Shown piece by piece: positions 44,561 to 52,663 of a stretch of DNA of 64,000 nt (position 1 is its first letter; every line of letters begins with the position of its first letter). The DNA lies in assembly GCF_038397775.1 (NCBI RefSeq), contig NZ_CP151650.1, positions 6,529,001-6,593,000 of the forward strand, given 5' to 3'. The stretch comes from Pseudomonas sp. RC10. Lineage in GTDB: Bacteria > Pseudomonadota > Gammaproteobacteria > Pseudomonadales > Pseudomonadaceae. The notes beneath the pieces were generated by a model. That model was not told where the DNA came from and did not search any database. It saw nothing but the letters and a program-made list of their open reading frames with translations. A program made the translations under genes and the position numbers.

Positions 44561-44586
44561 CATTCCCACGCGGAGCGTAGGAACGA
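44561..44586. repeat. Single palindromic repeat, CATTCCCACGCGGAGCG type
   Basis: A quasi-palindrome reading CATTCCCACGCGGAGCGTAG then GAACG, matching (from memory) another common intergenic repeat of Pseudomonas. Only one copy occurs in the window, between convergent genes. Confidence 0.55.
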
Positions 44587-44626
44587 TCGGAATCGTGTCC
44601 GCCGCAGAATGTTGAGTTGGCTGCGA

Positions 44627-45469
44627 TCAGCCTTTTGCCAATTCCACCAACGCCCCGCGCCACGGCGCATTGCCCGGCAACGCCAGAAAAAACCCGTTGA
44701 GCAACGACTCACGTGACGGGTACTCGAACGTTTCGCCCATCAGGTCCAGCACCACACCGCCCGCCCCTTCCAGCACGCCCTGCGCAGCGGCGGTGTCCCA
44801 TTGCGAAGTCGGGGCCAGACGTGGGTAGCAATCAGCCGAACCTTCGGCCAGCAGGCAGAATTTCAACGAGCTGCCGATGTTGGTCAGTTTCAGTTCGCCC
44901 ACCACTGACGACAGCCCTGCCAACAGCGCCTCCTGCTCCGGGCTGGAATGGCGACGGCTGGCGACCACGGTAAACGCCTCGCCCACACTGGGCTGTTCAC
45001 GCACGGTAATCGGTTCGACGTGATCAACAGCATCGCTCCGCCAAGCCCCCATGCCCGCTCCGCCAAAGTAACAGCGGTCGTTGGTCGGCATTGATACCAC
45101 GCCGAACACAACGCGCCCATCCTCGACCAGCGCGACGTTGACAGTGAATTCTTCGCTGCCCGAAATGAACTCCTTGGTCCCGTCGAGTGGATCGACCAGC
45201 CACCAGCGCTGCCACTGGCTGCGCTCGCTGAGAGGGATGTTGGCGTCTTCTTCGGACAGGATGTGAATGCTCGGGTCCAGCGCTTTCAGTCCCGCTACCA
45301 ACAGCTCGTGAGCGGCCAGGTCGGCAGCGGTCACGGGGGAATTGTCGGATTTGGACGTCACTTCAACGCCCGAGCGCCAGAACGGCAGAATGGCTTCTCC
45401 CGCGCGACGGCAGAGGTCGATCACCGGGGCCAGCAACGGGTGGGGCAAATCAGCGAACAGATCAGTCAT
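44627..45469 (-). CDS. cysQ: 3'(2'),5'-bisphosphate nucleotidase CysQ
   Basis: Recycles PAP from sulfate assimilation. The 280 residues carry the inositol-monophosphatase-type metal motifs DPLDGTKEF and WDTAAAQGVLEGAGG. Overlaps nudE by 4 bases, a pairing conserved in Pseudomonas. Confidence 0.95.
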   Translation of the reverse strand: MTDLFADLPHPLLAPVIDLCRRAGEAILPFWRSGVEVTSKSDNSPVTAADLAAHELLVAGLKALDPSIHILSEEDANIPLSERSQWQRWWLVDPLDGTKEFISGSEEFTVNVALVEDGRVVFGVVSMPTNDRCYFGGAGMGAWRSDAVDHVEPITVREQPSVGEAFTVVASRRHSSPEQEALLAGLSSVVGELKLTNIGSSLKFCLLAEGSADCYPRLAPTSQWDTAAAQGVLEGAGGVVLDLMGETFEYPSRESLLNGFFLALPGNAPWRGALVELAKG

Positions 45470-46032
45470 GGCTGAAAGACCCCGCGCTGGGTCAACAGAT
45501 CGCGGGTCAGGTACAACGCAGCCAGGGCGCGACCTTCTGAGAACTGCGGGTGCTGCGCCAGGCTGGCGAGTTCGCGCAGGTTGATCTTGTCCACGCGCAT
45601 CGGCTCAGGCTCGTCACCCTCCAGGCGCTCTTCATACAGATCGGTGGCCAGCACCACTTGAATCTTCTGACTCATGTAACCCGGCGACAGCGACAGCTCA
45701 GTCAGATGTTCAAGGTTGCGCGCCCCGTAACCCGCTTCTTCCTTGAGCTCACGGTTGGCGGCGGCCAGCACGTCTTCGCCCGGCTCGACCAGCCCTTTGG
45801 GCAAGGACAGCTCGTATTCATCGGTGCCGCCACAATACTCTTCCACCAATACGGCGTGCTCGGCGTCGAGCATCGCCACGATCATCACCGCCCCGTAACC
45901 GTTGCCGCGTCCGACCAGACGCTCATAAACGCGTTCGACGCCATTGGAAAAGCGCAATTGCACTTCTTCGACTCGGAATAGACGGCTGCTCGCGACGATT
46001 TCACGGGCGAGTACGGTGGGTTTCTGGCGCAT
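45466..46032 (-). CDS. nudE: ADP compounds hydrolase NudE
   Basis: A 188-residue Nudix hydrolase of ADP-ribose, NADH and similar. The Nudix box GLVEPGED...RELKEEAGYG fits GX5EX7REUXEEXGU. Translated with cysQ; divergent from yrfG. Confidence 0.94.
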   Translation of the reverse strand: MRQKPTVLAREIVASSRLFRVEEVQLRFSNGVERVYERLVGRGNGYGAVMIVAMLDAEHAVLVEEYCGGTDEYELSLPKGLVEPGEDVLAAANRELKEEAGYGARNLEHLTELSLSPGYMSQKIQVVLATDLYEERLEGDEPEPMRVDKINLRELASLAQHPQFSEGRALAALYLTRDLLTQRGVFQP

Positions 46033-46129
46033 GACAAGCTCCTTGGCGTAGACGGGTTACTATACCGTGGCTTTTCTGAATGTCTGTGTCGGAAAACCAC
46101 AGCGACTTATTCAATGCCGAGAGACCCGT

Positions 46130-46792
46130 ATGCCTTCTTTGCCCTGGCGCGACATCGACACCGTTCTGCTGGACATGGACGGAACACTGCTCGACCTGCA
46201 CTTCGACAATCATTTCTGGCTTGAACACCTGCCTAAACGTTACGCGGAGCTGCATGGCGTGAGCCTCGCGATGGCGAAAATGGAGCTGACGCCGCTGTTT
46301 GAGAAGAACGCGGGCACGCTGAACTGGTATTGCACCGATTTCTGGAGCAGCGAACTGAAGCTCTCGGTGAAAGAGCTGAAAGTGGAAATTGCCCACCTGA
46401 TCGCGCTTCGCCCCGACGCTGAGCTGTTTCTGGAGGCCATCAAACAGGCAGGCAAGCGGGTGATCATGATCACCAACGCACACCGGGATTCGCTGTCTTT
46501 GAAAATGGAGCGGCTGGAGCTGGCGCCCTATTTCGAGCGGCTGATCAGCTCACACGATTACGGCTATCCCAAGGAAAACCCGCAGTTCTGGGACGCGCTG
46601 CACGCGGACATCGATTTCGATGCGACCCGCAGTCTGTTCATTGACGACACCCTGCCGATCCTGCGCAGCGCCGGGCGTTATGGCGTGAAACACCTACTGG
46701 CCGTGCGTGAACCCGACAGCCGAAAGGGGCCGAAGGAGACCGAAGAATTCGACGCCGTTGAAGATTACCGGACCCTGATCCAAGGCCTGTGA
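46130..46792 (+). CDS. yrfG: GMP/IMP nucleotidase YrfG
   Basis: A HAD-superfamily phosphatase of 220 residues with motif I DMDGTLLDLHFDN, motif II MITNAHRD, motif III K in PKENPQFW and FIDDTLPILRSAG. Start MPSLPWRDID with GAGA upstream; the longer frame begins within the nudE promoter region. Confidence 0.92.
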   Translation: MPSLPWRDIDTVLLDMDGTLLDLHFDNHFWLEHLPKRYAELHGVSLAMAKMELTPLFEKNAGTLNWYCTDFWSSELKLSVKELKVEIAHLIALRPDAELFLEAIKQAGKRVIMITNAHRDSLSLKMERLELAPYFERLISSHDYGYPKENPQFWDALHADIDFDATRSLFIDDTLPILRSAGRYGVKHLLAVREPDSRKGPKETEEFDAVEDYRTLIQGL

Positions 46793-46818
46793 TCGTTCCC
46801 CTGTCACACACCAATCCC

Positions 46819-46907
46819 TGTGGGAGTGAGCTTGCTCGCGATGGATGCCTGGAACAAACAGGTATGTATCGAGTGTCAGGCCTATCGCGAGCAAGCTCAC
46901 TCCTACA
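46819..46907. repeat. REPIN, family A
   Basis: Arms 46819-46842 (TGTGGGAGTGAGCTTGCTCG) and 46884-46907, inverted. The frame of the following LysR gene stays open through it, so an upstream start would wrongly translate this repeat. Confidence 0.9.
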
Positions 46908-47010
46908 GGTTGCCCATTGCGCAACTGTTCGTCCCAGTCCCAATCATCACCCCATGCGACATCCTGCCGCGCTAGAATCCCCGAGCCGACCTGTGCCTTG
47001 CGGAGTGAAG

Positions 47011-47898
47011 ATGGACATCAAACAGCTGAAATTCCTGATTGCCCTCGACGAAACCCGTCATTTCGGGCAGGCGGCTGCGCGTTGCCACATCACTCAGCCG
47101 ACCCTCTCCATGCGTCTGCGCAGTCTGGAAGAAGAGCTGGACCTACCGCTGGTCAACCGCGGTCAGCGTTTCGAAGGCTTCACAGCCCCAGGCGAGCGTG
47201 TGCTGGCGTGGGCACGTACGGTGTTGGCGGCCTATGACGGTTTGCAGGCCGAAGCCGCTGCCTGTCGCGGGCACCTCGTCGGTACCTTGCGATTGGGTGT
47301 CGTGCCACTGTCCAACTTCGATCCGCTGCCGTTGCTGCAACGCCTGCACAACAATCACCCAAGCATGCGCTTCGAATTGTCGTCCCTCAGTTCCGAACAA
47401 ATCCTCGACCAACTGGCGAGCAACCGGCTCGACCTCGGCGTTTCATACCTGGAACGGCTGGACTCGGAACGCTTCGACTCGCTGGAGCTGGCGGAAACGC
47501 GCATGGGCCTAATGTACGATCAGCGCCACTTCAGCTTCGGTGACGCCCCCCTGAGCTGGGAGAGCCTGATCGAATTGCCGTTGGGCATGCTCACCAGCGG
47601 CATGCACTTTCGCCAGTCCATTGACCACAACTTCCAGACCCGTGGGCTGGAACCCCAGCCGCTGATCCAGACCGACGCCGTCCATCAACTGCTGCAAGCC
47701 GTACAAGCCGGTTTCTGCTGCGCGATCATGCCGCTGGACGGCGGGCTCGAAACGCTGACAGATCACCTGCGTCTGCAGCCCATCGAACAGGCGCAGACAC
47801 TGGCCCGCCTGGGACTCATCATGCGTCGCTCGGCGCCACGATCCGCGCTGGCCGAGGCGTGCTTTGGCGAGTATCACAAAATGATCGCGGCATCTTGA
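47011..47898 (+). CDS. LysR family regulator
   Basis: A 295-residue LysR protein, MDIKQLKFLIALDETRHFGQ with helix-turn-helix continuing AAARCHITQPTLSMRLRSLEEEL. It precedes fdhD by 95 bases on the same strand and may regulate the fdhD/molybdoenzyme pair. Confidence 0.9.
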   Translation: MDIKQLKFLIALDETRHFGQAAARCHITQPTLSMRLRSLEEELDLPLVNRGQRFEGFTAPGERVLAWARTVLAAYDGLQAEAAACRGHLVGTLRLGVVPLSNFDPLPLLQRLHNNHPSMRFELSSLSSEQILDQLASNRLDLGVSYLERLDSERFDSLELAETRMGLMYDQRHFSFGDAPLSWESLIELPLGMLTSGMHFRQSIDHNFQTRGLEPQPLIQTDAVHQLLQAVQAGFCCAIMPLDGGLETLTDHLRLQPIEQAQTLARLGLIMRRSAPRSALAEACFGEYHKMIAAS

Positions 47899-47993
47899 TC
47901 GACGTCATCTATTACGGCATCAGTACTAGCGATTAGACGCCATCCGACGAGAGGCCTAGGCTAGGGGCCTGGAAACTCTGCCGGTACGTCCCG

Positions 47994-48827
47994 ATGCATA
48001 CCAAGCACAAGGAAAGCACGGCGCCCGCAAAACAACTGCCCGCGCCTGCCGCAAGCCAGCCCTACACCTACTCGAATCTGGAGCACGACGCTTCTGAGCC
48101 CACCGTGCTCGCAGAGGAAGTGGCGCTGGCCATTGCCTTTAATGGCATCAGCCAGGCGGTGATGCTGGTGACGCCCTCCGATCTGGAAGACTTTATCGTC
48201 GGTTTCAGCATCGGCAGCGGCATCATCGAATCCCCCGACGAAATCTACGACATCAAGCTTGGCGGCTGCGGTTCTGCGCAAACGGCGGAAGTCGAAATTG
48301 CCAGCCGCGCGTTCTGGAACCTCAAGACTCAGCGTCGACAAATGGCCGGAACCACCGGTTGCGGCCTGTGCGGGGTCGAAGCCGTGGAACAGGCCTTGCC
48401 TGAGCTGAACGTACTCCCCGGCGCTCCGCTGCCCCCGGCCGAATGGCTTCACGGCTTGCGTGAGCGCCTGGACGAATTCCAGCCGTTGGGCCAGTACTGC
48501 GGTGCCGTCCATGCCGCGATGTTCATGAACGATAAAGGCGAACTGCTGCTCGGTCGCGAAGACATCGGTCGACACAACGCCCTCGACAAACTGATCGGGG
48601 CGCTGATCCGCCAAAACATTCCCACGGCGGGCGGCCTGGCGGTCGTGACCAGCCGTTGCAGCCTCGAATTGATCCAGAAAGTCCTGCGTGCCGGGATAAA
48701 AACCCTTGTCAGCCTGTCCTCGCCTACCGGCCTGGCGCTGCAATGGGCGCGTCGGCACAACCTCAACCTCATTCATCTGCCAAAACACAGCGCGCCGCGG
48801 GTCTACAGCCCGGCCTTGGAGAATTAA
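47994..48827 (+). CDS. fdhD: FdhD, sulfur carrier for formate dehydrogenase
   Basis: A 277-residue sulfurtransferase that inserts sulfur into the Mo-bisPGD cofactor. The redox cysteines are in TTGCGLCGVEA, with GREDIGRHNALDKLIG typical. Only 3 bases separate it from the molybdoenzyme gene, its presumed client. Confidence 0.94.
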   Translation: MHTKHKESTAPAKQLPAPAASQPYTYSNLEHDASEPTVLAEEVALAIAFNGISQAVMLVTPSDLEDFIVGFSIGSGIIESPDEIYDIKLGGCGSAQTAEVEIASRAFWNLKTQRRQMAGTTGCGLCGVEAVEQALPELNVLPGAPLPPAEWLHGLRERLDEFQPLGQYCGAVHAAMFMNDKGELLLGREDIGRHNALDKLIGALIRQNIPTAGGLAVVTSRCSLELIQKVLRAGIKTLVSLSSPTGLALQWARRHNLNLIHLPKHSAPRVYSPALEN

Positions 48828-48830
48828 CGC

Positions 48831-51167
48831 GTGAGCATGCACAAACAAGCCGACAAGACCCCCGTTCCTCGCTACAAGCCTTATAAAGGTCCGGCCGGCG
48901 GATGGGGTGCGCTGATCAGTGTGAGTAAAGCCTGGCTGACCAGTGACAACGCGCTGAAAAACCTGCGCATGATGCTCAAGACCAACCAGAACGGCGGCTT
49001 CGACTGCCCGGGCTGTGCTTGGGGCGACTCGCCGGAAAGCGGCCTGGTCAAGTTCTGTGAAAACGGCGCAAAGGCGGTCAACTGGGAAGCCACCAAGCGT
49101 CGCGTCGACCCGTCTTTCTTTGCCCGCTACAGCGTCAGTGCGCTGTTGGAGCAGAGCGATTACTGGCTGGAGTATCAAGGCCGCCTGACCGAGCCGATGG
49201 TCTACGACGCCCAGACCGATCGTTACAAACCGATCGCCTGGGACGACGCATTTGCGCTGATCGCCAAGCACCTGAACAACCTGCCCAGCCCGAACATGGC
49301 CGAGTTTTACACCTCGGGCCGGGCCAGCAACGAAGCCGCCTATCTGTATCAGCTGTTCGTGCGCGCCTACGGGACCAATAACTTCCCTGACTGCTCGAAC
49401 ATGTGCCACGAGGCCAGTGGCGTAGCGCTGTCGCAAAGTGTGGGCGTCGGCAAAGGCACCGTGACCTTCGACGACTTCGAACACGCCGACGCGATCTTCG
49501 TGTTGGGCCAGAACCCTGGCACCAACCACCCGCGCATGCTTGAACCGCTGCGTGAAGCCGTACAGCGCGGCGCCCAGGTGGTCAGCGTCAATCCGCTAAA
49601 GGAGCGTGGCCTGGAACGTTTCCAGCACCCGCAACATGCACTGGAAATGCTCACCAACGGTTCCGAGCCGACCAACACCGCGTTCTTCCGCCCAGCGCTG
49701 GGCGGCGACATGGCCATGATGCGTGGCATGGCCAAGTTCCTGCTGCAATGGGAACGTGAAGCCCAGGCCAAGAATGAGCCAGCGGTGTTCGACCACGCGT
49801 TCATCAACGAGCATACCGACGGCGTGCAGGATTACCTCGCCACCGTCGACGCGACCTCATGGGAATTCATCGTCGAGCAATCGGGCCTGACGCTGGACGA
49901 CATCGAGCTGTCTGCCCGGATGTACGCCCGCGCCAAGAACGTGATCATGTGCTGGGCGATGGGCATCACCCAACATCGCCATTCGGTCCCGACCATCCAG
50001 GAAGTCGCCAACCTGATGCTGCTGCGCGGCAACATCGGCAAGCCAGGCGCGGGCCTGTGCCCGGTGCGTGGCCACAGTAACGTGCAGGGCGACCGCACCA
50101 TGGGGATCAACGAGCGTCCACCGGCGTTCTTCCTCGATGCGCTGGAAAAACGCTTCCAGTTCAAAGTGCCGCGCGAAAACGGCCACAACGTCGTCGAAGC
50201 GATCCACGCGATGCTGGAAGGGCGCTCGAAAGTGTTTATCGCCTTGGGCGGCAACTTTGCTCAGGCAACCCCGGACAGCACGCGTACGTTCGAAGCCCTG
50301 CGCAATTGCGACCTGACCGTGCAGATCAGCACCAAGCTCAATCGCAGCCACCTGGCCCACGGCAAGGAGGCGCTGATCCTGCCGTGCTTCGGTCGCACCG
50401 ACATCGATATCCAGGCTGAAGGCCCGCAGGCCGTCACCGTGGAAGACTCCTTCAGCATGGTTCACGCATCCAACGGCCAGTTGAAACCGCTGTCACGTCA
50501 CATGCGCTCCGAGCCCGCCATTCTGGCAGGCATCGCCAACGCCACCTTGGGCAAGCAGCCTGTGGACTGGCTGTGGCTGGCAGCAGATTACGGGCGCATT
50601 CGCGACCTGATCGCCGACACCATCCCGGCGTTCAAAGACTTCAACGAGAAGATCAAGAATCCCGGCGGCTTCTATCTGGGCAGCACGGCCGGTTCGCGCA
50701 AATGGAACACGCCAAGCGCACGCGCCAATTTCAAGGCAAACGAGCTGCCGGTGGACCTTGTGCACGAAAGCATTCGTGGGACCGGCATCATTCCGGACCT
50801 GATCATGCAGTCGATGCGCTCCCACGATCAGTACAACACCACGATCTATGGATTGGATGACCGCTATCGCGGCGTGAAAGGCCAGCGTGACGTGATGTTC
50901 CTCAACGAGGCCGACATCGTGCGCCTGGGCTTCGTACCCGGCCAGAAAGCCGACATCGTGTCGATCTGGGGCGATGACATCGAACGGCGCGTGAAGGGCT
51001 TTACCCTGCTGCCGTTCGATATTCCGGCGGGCCAGGCAGCGGCTTACTACCCAGAGGTCAACCCGTTGGTGCCGCTGGAAAGCATTGGCGATGGCAGCCA
51101 TACGCCAACGTCCAAGTTCGTGGCGATCAAGCTGGAGCGGCACGCCGAGGTGGCGCGGATTATTTAA
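48831..51167 (+). CDS. FdhF/YdeP family molybdopterin oxidoreductase
   Basis: A 778-residue Mo-bisPGD enzyme. An N-terminal CPGCAWG motif (about residue 55) replaces a full 4Fe-4S cluster set. Cofactor-binding stretches include FYTSGRASNEAAYLYQLFVR, the DCSNMCHEASG segment and LLRGNIGKPGAGLCPVRGHSN. GTG start with GGAG nine bases before it; an ATG lies two codons in. The substrate is not established for this branch; formate is only the name-giving guess. Confidence 0.9.
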   Translation: MSMHKQADKTPVPRYKPYKGPAGGWGALISVSKAWLTSDNALKNLRMMLKTNQNGGFDCPGCAWGDSPESGLVKFCENGAKAVNWEATKRRVDPSFFARYSVSALLEQSDYWLEYQGRLTEPMVYDAQTDRYKPIAWDDAFALIAKHLNNLPSPNMAEFYTSGRASNEAAYLYQLFVRAYGTNNFPDCSNMCHEASGVALSQSVGVGKGTVTFDDFEHADAIFVLGQNPGTNHPRMLEPLREAVQRGAQVVSVNPLKERGLERFQHPQHALEMLTNGSEPTNTAFFRPALGGDMAMMRGMAKFLLQWEREAQAKNEPAVFDHAFINEHTDGVQDYLATVDATSWEFIVEQSGLTLDDIELSARMYARAKNVIMCWAMGITQHRHSVPTIQEVANLMLLRGNIGKPGAGLCPVRGHSNVQGDRTMGINERPPAFFLDALEKRFQFKVPRENGHNVVEAIHAMLEGRSKVFIALGGNFAQATPDSTRTFEALRNCDLTVQISTKLNRSHLAHGKEALILPCFGRTDIDIQAEGPQAVTVEDSFSMVHASNGQLKPLSRHMRSEPAILAGIANATLGKQPVDWLWLAADYGRIRDLIADTIPAFKDFNEKIKNPGGFYLGSTAGSRKWNTPSARANFKANELPVDLVHESIRGTGIIPDLIMQSMRSHDQYNTTIYGLDDRYRGVKGQRDVMFLNEADIVRLGFVPGQKADIVSIWGDDIERRVKGFTLLPFDIPAGQAAAYYPEVNPLVPLESIGDGSHTPTSKFVAIKLERHAEVARII

Positions 51168-51186
51168 CCCGCGCTGCTATCCCCCC

Positions 51187-51276
51187 TGTAGGAGCGAATT
51201 CATTCGCGAGAGGGCTTTGAAGTCGATAGAGAGACGTCGATTGAAATGACGTCTCGCGAATGAATTCGCTCCTACA
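51187..51276. repeat. REPIN, family B
   Basis: Arms 51187-51210 and 51253-51276, with inner GAGACGTC/GACGTCTC also paired, giving one long hairpin after the molybdoenzyme gene. Confidence 0.9.
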
Positions 51277-51331
51277 GATGATCCTCGTACACCGAAGTCA
51301 ACCTAGGCTCGCTAGCACAGTCCTGACCACA

Positions 51332-51364
51332 AAAAAGGCCCAAATCGCATGATTTGGGCCTTTG
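51332..51364 (-). terminator. Strong minus-oriented terminator
   Basis: A perfect 13-base stem, AAAGGCCCAAATC/GATTTGGGCCTTT, with a 4-base loop. The minus strand continues TTTTTTG, whereas the plus strand has only TTTGGG, so it ends a minus-strand transcript. Confidence 0.75.
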
Positions 51365-51480
51365 GGAAGTAATCTAGGACTCGTCAAACTTCAGTAAGTT
51401 CCGCATCAAAAACAATAACTTAGGCTTTTGTATACAAGTCGTGTTATTCGTCGGATTTCGATTGTGACATTTTCTTCATG
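51332..51480 (-). ncRNA. Candidate minus-strand small RNA
   Basis: The minus-oriented terminator has no minus-strand gene upstream of it; both flanking genes are on plus. The roughly 115 bases before it lack a supported ORF. A transcript starting somewhere in 51440-51480 and ending near 51332 is possible; the 5' end is a guess, and no convincing promoter was found. The palindrome TTGTATACAA (51428-51437) could be an operator. From memory, P. aeruginosa has an sRNA (P34) annotated near the equivalent gene PA5181; unverified. Confidence 0.3.
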
Positions 51481-51519
51481 ATTGCAGGATCGCGTCGTCA
51501 TCCCTACGAGCATCCCTAC

Positions 51520-51990
51520 ATGAAGTATTCCTCGATTCTGTTGTTGTCCCTCTCGCTGGCCACCGGTTTCGCCTCAGCAGGCGATAACCTGAACGCTGGC
51601 GTGGGCGGCGCATTGGGTGGGGTACTGGGTTCAGTTGTCGGCCAACAAATCGGCGGCAGCACCGGTTCTGCCATCGGCGCAGGACTGGGCGGCGCGGCTG
51701 GTGGCGCAGTGGGCGCCAACCGTCACAACCGTACTGAAGCCGCCATCGGCGGCGGTTTAGGCGCGGCAGGCGGCAACGTGATTGGTCGCAGCGTCGGCGG
51801 CAGCACTGGCAGCCTGATCGGCGCAGCAGCAGGTGGCGGTGCCGGTGGCGCGCTGGGTAACTATATGGGCGAAGAGAGCCGTCGTGACGACAATCGTCGC
51901 GGCTATCGCGGTGACCGTCGCGACTACCACGGCGGTCATGGCAAGCGTCACTACGACCACGGCCGTCATCGCGGCTGGCGTCATCGCTGA
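51520..51990 (+). CDS. Glycine-zipper surface protein
   Basis: 156 residues: signal peptide 1-20 (ending GFASA), three or more glycine-zipper helices (GGALGGVLGSVVGQQIGG and repeats), then a basic Arg/His/Tyr-rich tail (DDNRRGYRGDRRDYHGG). Likely envelope-associated; function unknown. The start at 51520 gives the signal peptide directly. Confidence 0.85.
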   Translation: MKYSSILLLSLSLATGFASAGDNLNAGVGGALGGVLGSVVGQQIGGSTGSAIGAGLGGAAGGAVGANRHNRTEAAIGGGLGAAGGNVIGRSVGGSTGSLIGAAAGGGAGGALGNYMGEESRRDDNRRGYRGDRRDYHGGHGKRHYDHGRHRGWRHR

Positions 51991-52021
51991 CAGCAGCGCA
52001 ACGCCTTCGACAGGGACATTC

Positions 52022-52052
52022 ACCGGCCGCCGATAACGCGGCCGGTTTGCGT
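52022..52052 (+). terminator. Terminator after the glycine-zipper gene
   Basis: ACCGGCCGC/GCGGCCGGT, a 9-base stem with a 7-base loop, followed by TTGCGTTT. Confidence 0.65.
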
Positions 52053-52063
52053 TTCCAGGCGCT

Positions 52064-52492
52064 TCAGAGCACCAGACGCTCCATCGCCGCGCGCAACGCC
52101 ACAGGAATCGGCACGGGCTGATTCGAGGCCCGATCCACGAACACGTGCACGAACCGCCCCGCCGCACACGCCTCTTCTTCACCCACCTTGAACACTGCCA
52201 GCTCGTACTGCACTGAACTGTTCCCCAGTTTTCCGACGCGCAACCCCACCTCAATCAGGTCAGGGTAAGCGACTGACGCAAAGTAATCACAGGACGAACT
52301 GACCACGAACCCCACCACCGCCCCATCGTGGATATCCAGCCCGCCCTGCTCAATCAGGTAGCTGTTCACGGTGCTGTCGAAGAAGCTGTAGTAGGTGACG
52401 TTGTTCACATGGCCGTAAATGTCGTTGTCATGCCAGCGTGTGGTGATGGGCTGAAAGTGGCGGTAGTCGGCGCGTATCGGAGTTTCGCTCAT
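52064..52492 (-). CDS. Acyl-CoA thioesterase, 4HBT hot-dog family
   Basis: A 142-residue thioesterase with RWHDNDIYGHVNNVTYYSFF, in which the Asp of DxYGHVNN is the family catalytic residue. The substrate acyl group is unknown. ATG 52492 is preferred; the frame is open to 52549 without a ribosome site. Confidence 0.9.
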   Translation of the reverse strand: MSETPIRADYRHFQPITTRWHDNDIYGHVNNVTYYSFFDSTVNSYLIEQGGLDIHDGAVVGFVVSSSCDYFASVAYPDLIEVGLRVGKLGNSSVQYELAVFKVGEEEACAAGRFVHVFVDRASNQPVPIPVALRAAMERLVL

Positions 52493-52555
52493 GCGTTGTC
52501 CTCGGTGGGCAAGTGCGGACCTGACACTATGACGATTTAGGGTATCCATGAAACC

Positions 52556-52643
52556 TGTGGGAGCGAATTCATTCGCGATGGCGGCGTAACAACACCATCA
52601 TCTGCGCCTCAGAATACGCATCGTGAATGAATTCGCTCCCACA
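52556..52643. repeat. REPIN, family B
   Basis: Arms 52556-52579 and 52620-52643; the right arm has one change (CGTGAATG for CGCGAATG). It lies between the thioesterase start and the RecQ-like gene end. Confidence 0.88.
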
Positions 52644-52663
52644 GGAGACTGCATCTGCAGCCC

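Noticed and set aside
47961..49529. 522-codon minus-strand frame across fdhD and the molybdoenzyme gene
   Set aside because: Spans two well-supported genes antisense; no domain recognisable.
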